A DNA stretch of 64,000 bases, from the NCBI RefSeq assembly GCF_014650775.1, contig NZ_BMVP01000001.1, positions 744,001 to 808,000 of the forward strand, read 5' to 3'. The notes below the pieces were generated by a model that searched no databases, was not told where the DNA came from, and saw only the letters and a program-made list of their open reading frames with translations. This stretch comes from Streptomyces cirratus. Lineage in GTDB: Bacteria > Actinomycetota > Actinomycetes > Streptomycetales > Streptomycetaceae. The position numbers and the translations under genes are program-made. Positions 17,888 through 24,879 of this stretch are shown in pieces; position 1 is the first letter of the stretch, and each line of letters begins with the position of its first letter.

Positions 17888-18562
17888 TCAGACCGCGGTG
17901 CTCTTGCGGGTGGAGACGACCTGGTCGATCAGGCCGTACGCCAGTGCGTCCTCGGCAGTGAGGATCTTGTCGCGCTCGATGTCGTCGCGGATCTTCTCGA
18001 TCGGCGTGGTCGAGTGCTTGGCCAGCATCGTCTCCAGCTGGTCGCGCATGCGCAGGATCTCGTTGGCCGCGATCTCCAGGTCGGAGAGCTGCTCGCGGCC
18101 GGTGCCGCCGGACGGCTGGTGGATCAGGACACGGGCGTTCGGCAGGGCCAGACGCTTGCCGGGGGTACCCGCGGCGAGCAGCACGGCGGCGGCGGAGGCC
18201 GCCTGGCCCATGCAGACCGTCGAGATGTCCGGCTTCACGAACTGCATCGTGTCGTAGATCGCCGTCAGCGCGGTGAAGGAGCCGCCGGGGCTGTTGATGT
18301 AGATGGAGATGTCGCGGTCGGGGTCCATCGACTCCAGGCACAGCAGCTGCGCCATGACGTCGTTGGCGGACGCGTCGTCAATCTGCACGCCGAGGAAGAT
18401 GATGCGCTCCTCGAAGAGCTTCGCGTACGGGTCGTACTCGCGCACACCCTGCGAGGTGCGCTCGACGAAGCGCGGGATCACGTACCGGTTGTCCACCTGA
18501 GCGCCGGTGTAGAGGCCGCTCGCGGGAGAGAGGTTGTTCATGTGCATCTGGGTGTTCACCAT
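17888..18562 (-). CDS. clpP2: ATP-dependent Clp protease proteolytic subunit ClpP2
   Basis: A 224-residue ClpP serine protease subunit. The catalytic triad is visible: Ser in [15 protein letters not shown], His in [12 protein letters not shown], and Asp in the [13 protein letters not shown] region ([12 protein letters not shown]). The family motif [19 protein letters not shown] is present. The N-terminus has a propeptide-like extension ([20 protein letters not shown]) that in actinobacteria is processed. It lies 47 bp downstream of clpP1; the two form a heteromeric peptidase driven by ClpX or ClpC. Lexical order clpP1-clpP2 follows S. coelicolor usage. Confidence 0.97.
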   Translation of the reverse strand: MVNTQMHMNNLSPASGLYTGAQVDNRYVIPRFVERTSQGVREYDPYAKLFEERIIFLGVQIDDASANDVMAQLLCLESMDPDRDISIYINSPGGSFTALTAIYDTMQFVKPDISTVCMGQAASAAAVLLAAGTPGKRLALPNARVLIHQPSGGTGREQLSDLEIAANEILRMRDQLETMLAKHSTTPIEKIRDDIERDKILTAEDALAYGLIDQVVSTRKSTAV

Positions 18563-18609
18563 CCTGGTGGCGTTCTGCGGGCTGAGGCTTGCCTGGTGCG
18601 GTGCCGGGA

Positions 18610-19227
18610 TCAGGCCCCGGTGCCGCCACCGCCGGGGACCAGGGACGCGGCGGAGATGATCTCGTCGATGAGGCCGTACTCCTTGGCCTCCTCCGCCGTG
18701 AACCAGCGGTCGCGGTCGCCGTCGCGGATGATGGCCTCCACGGTCTGGCCGGAGTGGTGAGCGGTGATCTCGGCCATCCGCTGCTTGGTGCGCAGCAGGT
18801 ACTGGGCCTGGATCTTGATGTCAGAAGCGGTGCCGCCGATGCCGGCGGAGCCCTGGTGCATCAGGATGTCGGTGTTCGGGAGCGCGAAGCGCTTGCCGGC
18901 CGTACCGCCGGTGAGCAGGAACTGGCCCATGGAGGCCGCCATGCCCATGCCGATGGTGACGATGTCGTTCTTGATGTACTGCATGGTGTCGTAGACCGCC
19001 ATGCCGGCCGTCACCGAGCCGCCGGGGCTGTTGATGTACAGGTAGATGTCCTTCTCCGGCTCGGCGGCCAGGAGCAGGAGCTGCGCGGTGATCTTGTTGG
19101 CGATGTCGTCGTCGACCTGCTGGCCGAGGAAGATGATGCGCTCGCTGAGCAGCCGGTTGTAGACATGGTCGCCGAGGCCACCACCGATGGACGGCTCACC
19201 CGCGGCGTAAGGCTTCAGATTCGTCAC
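18610..19227 (-). CDS. clpP1: ATP-dependent Clp protease proteolytic subunit ClpP1
   Basis: A 205-residue ClpP subunit. The GTG at 19227 ([16 protein letters not shown]) has AGGTGG just upstream. The catalytic Ser is in [14 protein letters not shown] and the His in [13 protein letters not shown]; the usual HQP after the active His reads HQG here. The family signature [20 protein letters not shown] is intact, and the tail GGGGTGA is the one I remember from S. coelicolor ClpP1. It heads the clpP1-clpP2 operon. A ClgR-like site lies about 170 bp upstream, consistent with ClgR activation of clpP1P2 known in S. lividans. Confidence 0.95.
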   Translation of the reverse strand: MTNLKPYAAGEPSIGGGLGDHVYNRLLSERIIFLGQQVDDDIANKITAQLLLLAAEPEKDIYLYINSPGGSVTAGMAVYDTMQYIKNDIVTIGMGMAASMGQFLLTGGTAGKRFALPNTDILMHQGSAGIGGTASDIKIQAQYLLRTKQRMAEITAHHSGQTVEAIIRDGDRDRWFTAEEAKEYGLIDEIISAASLVPGGGGTGA

Positions 19228-19392
19228 GTATCCACCTGCTCGTCTCCGACGGCCACATGCCGTCTCAGCGTCTCGTTCTGGGGCGCGGACCAGCCGGTGC
19301 GGACGATGTCCGCCGGCGTCGGGTAATCCCGTGCCCTCGTATTCATGGACCCTAACGCGCAGGTCGGACAACGCCATCCCGCTTCCCGAACT

Positions 19393-19409
19393 GTTCGCTC
19401 GGAGCGCAA
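19393..19409 (-). promoter_or_regulatory. Possible ClgR binding site upstream of clpP1
   Basis: The sequence gttcgctcggagcgcaa contains CGCT-CGG-AGCG, which fits the actinobacterial ClgR core CGCYNANRGCG at all defined positions except the central A. It is upstream of clpP1 and next to the trigger-factor terminator. Confidence 0.45.
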
Positions 19410-19436
19410 GGTCCGGAGCCCTTTCCCACCGTACGG

Positions 19437-19472
19437 CGAAGGGCCCGGACGCAGCCGCGTCCGGGCCCTTCG
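19437..19472 (-). terminator. tig terminator
   Basis: A perfect 16-bp stem (cgaagggcccggacgc with its complement), loop agcc, 44 bp beyond the tig stop codon. Confidence 0.85.
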
Positions 19473-19515
19473 GGGCACTGCCGGGTGGGCGGGGCGCGAG
19501 GCCCGCCCGGGGGTG

Positions 19516-20910
19516 TTACTTGGCCTCGTCGCCCTCGGTCTCGGCGTCGGCCTCCACGGCCGCCTCGACCGTCTCGGCGGCCGTCTCGACCTCGTCCTCG
19601 TCGTCGGAGAGGTCGACGACCTCACCGTTGGTGTCGAGGACCTTGGCGGCCTCGACGACGACCGCGAGGGCCTTGCCGCGGGCGACCTCGCCGACCAGCA
19701 TCGGGACCTGGCCGCCCTCGACGACCGCCTGGGCGAACTGGTCGGGGGACATGCCGGAGGACTGCGCGCGGCGCATGAGGTGCTCGGTGAGCTCCTCCTG
19801 GTTGACGCCCAGCTTCTCCTTGTTGACCAGGGCGTCCAGCAGGAACTGGGTCTTGATGCCCTTGACGGCCTGCTCGGCGGTCTCGGCGTCGAACTCCTCG
19901 GCCGTCTTGCCCTGGATCTCCAGGAACTTCTCCAGGTTCAGGCCCATCTGGCCGAGCTGGTGGTGCTCCAGGTTGTGCTTGCGGGTCTGGACCTCGTCCG
20001 CGAGCAGCTTCTCGGGGACGGGGATCTCCGCGAGCTCCAGGAACTTCTCCAGGACGCGCTCCTGGGCCTGGGTGGCCTGGTCGTACTGCTTCATGTTCTC
20101 GAGGCGCTTGCGGCTGTCCGCCTTGAGCTCTTCGAGGGTGTCGAACTCGCTCGCCATCTGCGCGAACTCGTCGTCCAGCTCCGGCAGCTCGCGAGCGGAG
20201 ACCTTGGTGACCTTGACGGTGACCTCGGCGTCCTTGCCCTCGGCGGAGCCGCCCTTGAGCTGGGAGGTGAAGGTGGCCTCGCCACCGGCCTCCAGGCCCT
20301 TGACGGCCTCGTCGATGCCGTCGAGGAGCTCGCCCGAGCCGATGGTGTAGGAGACGTCCTGGGCGACACCGTCCTCCAGCACCTCGCCCTCGACCTTGGC
20401 CTCCAGGTCGATGGTGACGACGTCGCCGTCCTGGGCGGCGCGCTCGACGTCCTTGGTGGACGCGAAACGGCCGCGCAGCTGCTCGACCGACTTCTCGACG
20501 TCCTCGTCGGTGACCTCGACGGCGTCCACGGTGACCTCGATGCCGGAGTAGTCCGGGATCTCGATCTCGGGGCGGACGTCCACCTCGGCGGTGAAGGCCA
20601 GCAGCTCGCCGTCCTTCAGCTCCGTGATGTCGACCTCGGGCTGGCCCAGCGGGTTCAGGTCGGCCTCGTTGACGGCCTCGGTGTAGAACTTCGGGAGGGC
20701 GTCGTTGACGGCCTCCTCCAGCACCGCACCGCGGCCGAAGCGCTGGTCGATGACGCGGGCCGGGATCTTGCCCTTGCGGAAGCCCTTCACCGTGACCTGC
20801 TGGTTGATCTTCTTGTAGGCCGCGTCGAGGCTGTCCTTGAGCTCCTCGAAGGGCACCTCAACAGTGAGCCGAACCCGAGTCGGGTTCAGGGTCTCCACGG
20901 CGCTCTTCAC
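19516..20910 (-). CDS. tig: Trigger factor (ribosome-associated chaperone, peptidyl-prolyl isomerase)
   Basis: A 464-residue trigger factor. The N-terminal ribosome-binding domain (about 1-115) has the signature [13 protein letters not shown] that contacts L23 at the exit tunnel. The FKBP-type PPIase domain (about 160-245) has [14 protein letters not shown] and [15 protein letters not shown]. The long helical C-terminal chaperone domain follows (about 250-430). The last 40 residues are very acidic ([15 protein letters not shown]), a common actinobacterial extension. It sits upstream of clpP1-clpP2 on the same strand but is separated by its own terminator. Confidence 0.97.
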   Translation of the reverse strand: MKSAVETLNPTRVRLTVEVPFEELKDSLDAAYKKINQQVTVKGFRKGKIPARVIDQRFGRGAVLEEAVNDALPKFYTEAVNEADLNPLGQPEVDITELKDGELLAFTAEVDVRPEIEIPDYSGIEVTVDAVEVTDEDVEKSVEQLRGRFASTKDVERAAQDGDVVTIDLEAKVEGEVLEDGVAQDVSYTIGSGELLDGIDEAVKGLEAGGEATFTSQLKGGSAEGKDAEVTVKVTKVSARELPELDDEFAQMASEFDTLEELKADSRKRLENMKQYDQATQAQERVLEKFLELAEIPVPEKLLADEVQTRKHNLEHHQLGQMGLNLEKFLEIQGKTAEEFDAETAEQAVKGIKTQFLLDALVNKEKLGVNQEELTEHLMRRAQSSGMSPDQFAQAVVEGGQVPMLVGEVARGKALAVVVEAAKVLDTNGEVVDLSDDEDEVETAAETVEAAVEADAETEGDEAK

Positions 20911-21110
20911 GGTTCGGTCTCCTTGTGGCTGACTGCTGGGGGTTCTGCCGTCACGCTGCGATTCAGCGGTTCAGCGGATTCGGCCCGGCATCAGACACAC
21001 GGGCACGCAGCTTGCATAGTAACCGCAAGCGGCAATCAGCCCACAACGCGATCACCGGGGCGATCACCGGCGGGCGTGCCCGGGGACACTGCGTGTGGAG
21101 AAGGTGCTAC

Positions 21111-21187
21111 TGGTCGGGGTGGCCGGATTCGAACCGACGACCTTCCGCTCCCAAAGCGGACGCGCTACCAAGCTGCGCCACACCCCG
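21111..21187 (-). tRNA. tRNA-Pro (anticodon TGG)
   Basis: On the minus strand the 77-nt cloverleaf has acceptor arm CGGGGTG pairing with CACCCCG, D-arm GCGCAGCTTGGTAGCGC, anticodon stem TCCGC/GCGGA with loop TTTGGGA, and T-arm GTCGGTTCGAATCCGGC. CCA is encoded (21111-21113). Confidence 0.95.
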
Positions 21188-21376
21188 TCGGTGCGACACG
21201 TAGGGTACATGCCCGAAGACGGTCCGACACGCCGGTTTCCCACGGACCTCGCCCCGCGCCCGCCCCTCCTGCGGAGTCGACCACGACGCCGGAACGAAAT
21301 GCGGTGTGCGATCCCCCCGCCCGACCCGCTAGTATTCTGTCCGTGCCGCGGTCCCCGGACCTGCGGCGCAGGCGTT

Positions 21377-21447
21377 GCGGGTGTAGCTCAATGGTAGAGC
21401 CCTAGTCTTCCAAACTAGCTACGCGGGTTCGATTCCCGTCACCCGCT
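21377..21447 (+). tRNA. tRNA-Gly (anticodon TCC)
   Basis: A 71-nt cloverleaf with acceptor GCGGGTG/CACCCGC, D-arm GCTCAATGGTAGAGC, anticodon stem CTAGT/ACTAG with loop CTTCCAA, and T-loop TTCGATT; CCA is not encoded. Its last 42 nt (from 21406) are duplicated at 24428 and served as the integration site of a mobile element. Confidence 0.96.
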
Positions 21448-21449
21448 CT
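21406..21449 (+). repeat. attL: tRNA-side copy of 44-bp att direct repeat
   Basis: Spans the tRNA-Gly anticodon loop through the acceptor 3' end plus 2 nt; identical to 24428-24471. The first differing base is 21450 against 24472. Confidence 0.92.
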
Positions 21450-21458
21450 CTACAGTTC

Positions 21459-21495
21459 AGGGCCAGGCCAGAGGACATTTCCTCCGCCTGGCCCT
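21459..21495 (+). terminator. tRNA-Gly terminator
   Basis: The hairpin agggccaggc...gcctggccct, extended inward by agagga/tcctcc, lies just after tRNA-Gly. A near-identical hairpin follows the second att copy at 24481. Confidence 0.8.
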
Positions 21496-21517
21496 GAGTC
21501 GTTCCCGGGGGCTGTGA

Positions 21518-21803
21518 TCAGCCGTCCCCCGCGTGCCCCTTGCGCTCGTCCGTGTCTTTCCTGCCCCTCTCCACGAGCCCGCTCAGTGCGTCGGCGATCA
21601 GCCGGTCCCGGTCCGCACTGGCGTGCTGGTAGATCAGCGCGGGCGGTGCTGTGGCCCATCCGCGCCATCAGCTCCCGCGTGCTGGCTCCCGTGAACGCGG
21701 CCAGGGTGTTGCCCGTGTGCCGAAGATCATGGAAATGAAGCCCCTTGATCCCAGCCTCGCGACACGCCTTGTGCCATAGCCGGTCAAGGCACCCGCCGCG
21801 CAC
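21518..21803 (-). pseudogene. Tyrosine recombinase (integrase) remnant, 5'-truncated and frameshifted
   Basis: On the minus strand the frame reads LWHKACREAGIKGLHFHDLRH, continuing TGNTLAAFTGASTRELMARMGHSTA. This is the C-terminal catalytic part of a phage-type integrase, with the HxLRHTxxT box and the GHS motif. After STARA the reading continues in another frame as LIYQHASADRDRLIADALSG and ends at the TGA complement of 21518-21520; this contains the expected catalytic Tyr (IYQHA). A one-base-type frameshift therefore splits the gene, and everything upstream of 21803, including the first catalytic Arg and the DNA-binding domain, is missing. The position beside attL and the orientation toward the tRNA are typical for such elements. 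Confidence 0.85.
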
Positions 21804-22018
21804 GCGCGGCGCGCGCGGCCCGTCACCCGGGCCTGCGCTCCTGTCTCCGCCCCGCTCCAGCCCGGCCGCCGTCCGCGCGCTAATGGCTAAGGACTTGATG
21901 GGAGCCCGGCCTGATCGGTGAACCGTCCCTCAAGGCGATGCCTCCGGCGGGGGCGCTCTGACTCTGGGATGCGGGGGCACGTCGGGCGGCCGCGGCTGCG
22001 CCGTGGTTTGGGGTGGGG

Positions 22019-22170
22019 GCTGTCATCCGGTCTGCCATCGTCCCAGGGCAAGCCGTAGCGGGGCAGTCGTCAGGGGCCCAGGTCGTTCGTCCAGCGGGGC
22101 GCTCCACCTGGGCCCCTGACGACTGCCCCGCTACCACTCCGTGTGGGACGACGGCAGACGGGATGACAGC
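22019..22170. repeat. 152-bp interrupted palindrome
   Basis: The whole 152 bp is symmetric about 22094.5. The inner arms 22055-22083 and 22106-22134 are perfect 29-bp complements around a 22-nt loop. The outer arms (22019-22046 with 22143-22170) pair with a few mismatches (gctgtcatcc with ggatgacagc, gtctgcc with ggcagac). No gene overlaps it. The rest of 21804-22231 holds no supportable coding sequence. Confidence 0.9.
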
Positions 22171-22231
22171 AGGACCTGCTGCGGCTGACGCCGCCTGCAC
22201 CGTGAGGCCCGGAAGGTTCAGAAGACCCACT

Positions 22232-22912
22232 TCACGTGGATGGACTGATGCGTGAGACGAGTTCCTGAACTTTCGCTTCGAGGACCGCATCGTCCTGATC
22301 GTCCACCCACCGAACGGCAGCCGTCGGTAGGTCTGGACTTGCCACTTCCCTAAGCCGCCGAGAGACATCCTGCGGCAGAGGTCGGTTCGTGACCAGAAGA
22401 AGACCGTCGATCGGAGCCCTCCGAGAGTTACGGGCTCCTGCAGCAGCATGAATGACGCTGCGGAGCGTAGAGGTTTGCAAGACGGTTCGACCTGCCTTGA
22501 CCTGCACCCCAATCAGGGCAGTTGGTGTCTGCACGAGTACGTCGATACCAAGGTCACCAGCACCACCAACACGATGCGATTCGGGATAGACCCTCGCAAG
22601 GCGATCGGCTACCTCTCGCTCGTAGACAGCCGCGGAGACCTGTGCCACCAAGGGGTCATCAGTGGATCTCGGATCAATGGCACTCAAAACCTGTAGAGCT
22701 TGCCGTGCATCCTGCGGCGTGTCCTGCTCGATGCTGGCGACAATCGGATGCCTACGACGTGCCATCAGCAGCTCATAGTCCTGGTAGCGAGCGCGAGTGA
22801 GCGATGACCCGTTGATGGCCATGATCAGGAGAACGGCACCGACTAGAAGAAGCGCGACAGAACCGGCTTGGTTGCTGGTAATGAAGACGGCCACCACCCC
22901 GGCACCAACCAA
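22232..22912 (-). CDS. Membrane protein with restriction-endonuclease-like (Mrr-type) domain
   Basis: A 226-residue protein. The N-terminus is hydrophobic to about residue 33 (VALLLVGAVLLIMAI), giving one or two membrane segments. The region around residues 110-140 reads GGAGDLGIDVLVQTPTALIG then VQVKAGR, the D-(x)n-QxK pattern of PD-(D/E)xK nucleases of the Mrr_cat / restriction-endonuclease-like group. The TTG at 22912 is the longest start; a GTG five codons later is also possible. Codon use is less G+C-rich than neighbours, indicating foreign origin. It diverges from the GntR gene, with two palindromic operators between them, so both may be under GntR control. Membrane-anchored nucleases of this fold occur in defence systems; a defence role here is inference. 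Confidence 0.7.
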   Translation of the reverse strand: MVGAGVVAVFITSNQAGSVALLLVGAVLLIMAINGSSLTRARYQDYELLMARRRHPIVASIEQDTPQDARQALQVLSAIDPRSTDDPLVAQVSAAVYEREVADRLARVYPESHRVGGAGDLGIDVLVQTPTALIGVQVKAGRTVLQTSTLRSVIHAAAGARNSRRAPIDGLLLVTNRPLPQDVSRRLREVASPDLPTAAVRWVDDQDDAVLEAKVQELVSRISPST

Positions 22913-22922
22913 GACGCAAAAG

Positions 22923-22953
22923 CTAGTTAACTAGGTTAGAGCTAGTGGACTAG
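22923..22953. promoter_or_regulatory. Tandem palindromic operators for the GntR regulator
   Basis: Two related palindromes, ctagttaactag (22923-22934, perfect) and ctagtggactag (22942-22953, arms CTAGT/ACTAG), lie 19 bp apart (start to start) in the 50-bp divergent gap between the nuclease and GntR genes. Confidence 0.7.
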
Positions 22954-22956
22954 ATT
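22927..22956 (+). promoter_or_regulatory. Predicted promoter of the GntR gene (leaderless)
   Basis: TTAACT (22927-22932) and TAGATT (22951-22956) are spaced by 18 bp. The expected start point falls at or next to the ATG at 22963, and no ribosome site is present, so the mRNA is probably leaderless. Both palindromes overlap this promoter. Confidence 0.5.
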
Positions 22957-22962
22957 TTCTAC

Positions 22963-23718
22963 ATGCCTGAGCAGCCGCCTTATCTCCGCATCGCCGACGT
23001 ACTGCGACAGCGGGTCGCGGATCATGAGTGGACACCTGGCGACCGGCTCCCCTCACGAGCCCAGATCGCCCAGGAGTGCGGTGTCGGCGAGAACGTGGTC
23101 CGCCGGGCGCAGGAACTGCTGATTTCGCAAGGTGTGCTGGAAGGCCGCGCGGGCTCGGGTACGTACGTCGCGGAGTCTCGTCAGCGCGTCCGGGTGGTGC
23201 GCTCCTCGGCCCGCGAGCAGCTCAGCGGCTCCCCGTTCCGCGCGGACATGCAGGCCCTGGGCAAGCAGGGGAACTGGGAGAGCCGGACCGAGGCGAAGGT
23301 GCCCGCGCCGGCCGGGATCGCGGCGCGGCTCGGGATCGCCGAGGGCGAGCTGTGCGTGCGTACGGTCTACGAGTTCCTTGCTGATGGTCGACCGGTGCAG
23401 CTGTCGACGAGTTGGGAGCCGTACGAACTCACCGCGGGCACGCTCGTCGTCCTGCCGGAGGGCGGACCGCATGCCGGCGTTGGCGTCGTGAACCGGATGG
23501 CCGCGATCGGGATTACCGTCAGCCATGCTGTGGAGCAGCCGGAACCGCGGCAGGCGACAGCCGAGGAGGCGTCGCTCCTCGGGATCCAGAAGGCCGCTCT
23601 GGTGACCCACATCCGGCGGACGTACTACAGCGACCAGGGGCAGCCCGTGGAGACCGCGGACATCGTCATCCCCGCCGCAGTGTGCGAGATCGTCTACGAG
23701 ATCCCTGTGGGCCGCTAG
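22963..23718 (+). CDS. GntR/HutC-family transcriptional regulator (UTRA domain)
   Basis: A 251-residue regulator. The N-terminal winged helix (about residues 5-72) reads ADVLRQRVADHEWTPGDRLP then SRAQIAQECGVGENVVRRAQ and ends GVLEGRAGSGTYVAE. The C-terminal UTRA effector domain (about 95-245) has LCVRTVYEFLADGRPVQLST and ends TADIVIPAAVCEIVYEIPVG. Regulators of this type, such as KorSA of pSAM2, repress the genes of actinomycete integrative elements; assignment to that role is by analogy. The two CTAG-type palindromes over its own promoter suggest autorepression. The gene is intact although the element is decayed. Confidence 0.92.
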   Translation: MPEQPPYLRIADVLRQRVADHEWTPGDRLPSRAQIAQECGVGENVVRRAQELLISQGVLEGRAGSGTYVAESRQRVRVVRSSAREQLSGSPFRADMQALGKQGNWESRTEAKVPAPAGIAARLGIAEGELCVRTVYEFLADGRPVQLSTSWEPYELTAGTLVVLPEGGPHAGVGVVNRMAAIGITVSHAVEQPEPRQATAEEASLLGIQKAALVTHIRRTYYSDQGQPVETADIVIPAAVCEIVYEIPVGR

Positions 23719-23822
23719 CGCGGCCGACGCAAGGGCCGGTCACAGGGAACGGCTCTGCTGCGAAAGATCGGTGATCCTCAAGCTCTACTCCTGCGCCCAA
23801 TCTGCCGAGATACGGTGCCGGC

Positions 23823-24020
23823 ATGGACGACAGCGCAAACGGGGGCAGATTGAGCCCCGAGGAGTTTCAGCAGATGAACGCGCTCCTCCGCAGGTTCTGC
23901 ACCCACGAGTTGGACCAGTGGGAGAACATCCAAACGGAGACGCCTTACGGCCCGGTCTACGTGACGTTCAGCCGCCAGCGCCTCCCTGGCTTCGAGGCCC
24001 AGACGTTCCACCCGTTCTAA
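23823..24020 (+). CDS. Small conserved-looking protein of unknown function
   Basis: 65 residues, MDDSANGGRLSPEEFQQMNA onward, ending GFEAQTFHPF. It contains no membrane segment and no recognisable motif; the composition (acidic and aromatic, ordinary codon use) supports a real gene. It lies about 100 bp downstream of the GntR gene on the same strand inside the element. I do not recognise a family. Confidence 0.6.
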   Translation: MDDSANGGRLSPEEFQQMNALLRRFCTHELDQWENIQTETPYGPVYVTFSRQRLPGFEAQTFHPF

Positions 24021-24150
24021 CCCGCCTCATGTGTCGAATGTGGCGTTGTGCCATGCAGTGCCCCCGCTGCAACCGCCATGCGCCTGTTGCCCGCCGCACT
24101 TCTTCGACACCGTGTGCCGGGGGCCCATGGGGGCCAGCGAGGGGGCGTGG

Positions 24151-24270
24151 ATGGCTAAGCGTCGACGGCCGCAGCCGAGGGACAGCCGAGGAAGGTTCAC
24201 GAAGACCGGCATACCTCTGTGGGCTGGTGTCTTAGTGGTGATCTTGCTGGTCTGGTCCTTCGCCCGTTAG
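24151..24270 (+). CDS. Small single-span membrane peptide
   Basis: 39 residues: a basic N-terminus (MAKRRRPQPRDSRGRFTKTG) and one membrane segment (IPLWAGVLVVILLVWSFAR). The ATG at 24151 follows a purine-rich gaggggg; an upstream in-frame ATG at 24031 would add an unconvincing Cys/Pro-rich leader. It is the last ORF before the distal att repeat. Function unknown. Confidence 0.5.
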   Translation: MAKRRRPQPRDSRGRFTKTGIPLWAGVLVVILLVWSFAR

Positions 24271-24427
24271 ACGTGTGCGCGAAGGGTGGCTGCGGTGGCC
24301 CAGTCAGCGTGCCCCTGGCGTGCCCGGTCCAGCGAAAACCAGCGGGGACTTGCGGGGAACCGGGGTGAGGAGTCCACCTTCCCGCAGGTCAGCAAGGTGC
24401 CAGCTCAGCAGCCATCCACATACGCGA

Positions 24428-24471
24428 TCTTCCAAACTAGCTACGCGGGTTCGATTCCCGTCACCCGCTCT
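24428..24471 (+). repeat. attR: distal copy of 44-bp att direct repeat
   Basis: Identical to 21406-21449 (3' half of tRNA-Gly). The sequence upstream of 24428 does not complete a tRNA, so this copy is the attachment-site remnant. Confidence 0.92.
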
Positions 24472-24480
24472 GAAGACTCA

Positions 24481-24517
24481 AGGGCCAGGTCAGAGGATGT
24501 TTCCTCCGCCTGGCCCT
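24481..24517 (+). terminator. Second copy of the tRNA-Gly terminator hairpin
   Basis: Nearly identical to the hairpin at 21459-21495 (agggccagg...cctggccct), followed in both copies by gtcgttcccgggg. It is probably the original chromosomal terminator of tRNA-Gly, and may also serve the minus-strand gene ending at 24550. Confidence 0.75.
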
Positions 24518-24549
24518 TGGTCGTTCCCGGGGCGGGTTCGCCCCCCGGG

Positions 24550-24744
24550 TCAGAGCTTGATGCCGGCGATGGTGTCCGCCAGGGAGTTCAGGAAGCGGTT
24601 GACGTCCGGGGCGATGGAGCTGGATGCCAGGAAGAAGCCGAAGAGGACCGCGACGATCGCGGGGCCGGCCTTGATGTGGCTGCCGCGGATCAGCACCACC
24701 AAAATGATCGCCAACAGAACCACCACTGACAGCGAAATGGCCAC
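24550..24744 (-). CDS. Small membrane protein of unknown function
   Basis: 64 residues, starting MAISLSVVVLLAIILVVLIR with a second hydrophobic segment (AGPAIVAVLFGFFLASSSIA) and a polar C-terminus (LNSLADTIAGIKL). Two membrane spans with a short connecting loop (GSHIK). Codon use is typical for the chromosome, and it is the first gene outside the integrated element. I do not recognise a named family. Confidence 0.75.
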   Translation of the reverse strand: MAISLSVVVLLAIILVVLIRGSHIKAGPAIVAVLFGFFLASSSIAPDVNRFLNSLADTIAGIKL

Positions 24745-24879
24745 TACTGATCACACCTTCGGTCGTCCCCTGGTCGGCCTGGGGCGCTTGCCCCCACATG
24801 GACCATCCTCCCACCAACCGGGCCCGGCTATCCGTCTCGTGACGAATCGCCATCGCGGGTTTTCCGCCACCGGGCGGGG

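Larger units (their letters stand above)
21406..24471. mobile_element. Degenerate integrative element inserted in tRNA-Gly
   Basis: About 3.0 kb bounded by two identical 44-bp copies of the tRNA-Gly 3' end. Inside are a broken tyrosine recombinase next to the tRNA-side junction, a large palindrome, a membrane nuclease candidate, a GntR/UTRA regulator of the kind found in actinomycete integrative elements, and small ORFs. The stretch 22230-22960 is visibly richer in A and T than the chromosome around it. No replication or transfer gene remains, so it looks like a remnant of an AICE or similar element. Confidence 0.85.

Noticed and set aside
21880..22512. A 210-codon minus-strand ORF spanning the large palindrome
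   Set aside because: It is antisense-overlapping in another frame with the nuclease-like gene and reads through both palindrome arms, giving a repeated PAGRTTWAPDDCPATA segment as an artefact of the inverted repeat.
24031..24150. N-terminal extension of the small membrane peptide gene with several Cys (CACCPPHF)
   Set aside because: The internal ATG at 24151 has a better ribosome site, and the extension looks like non-coding sequence.
21406..24471. CRISPR array from the direct repeats near the tRNA
   Set aside because: Only two distant 44-bp copies exist and they are the tRNA-Gly 3' end, which is an attachment-site duplication.
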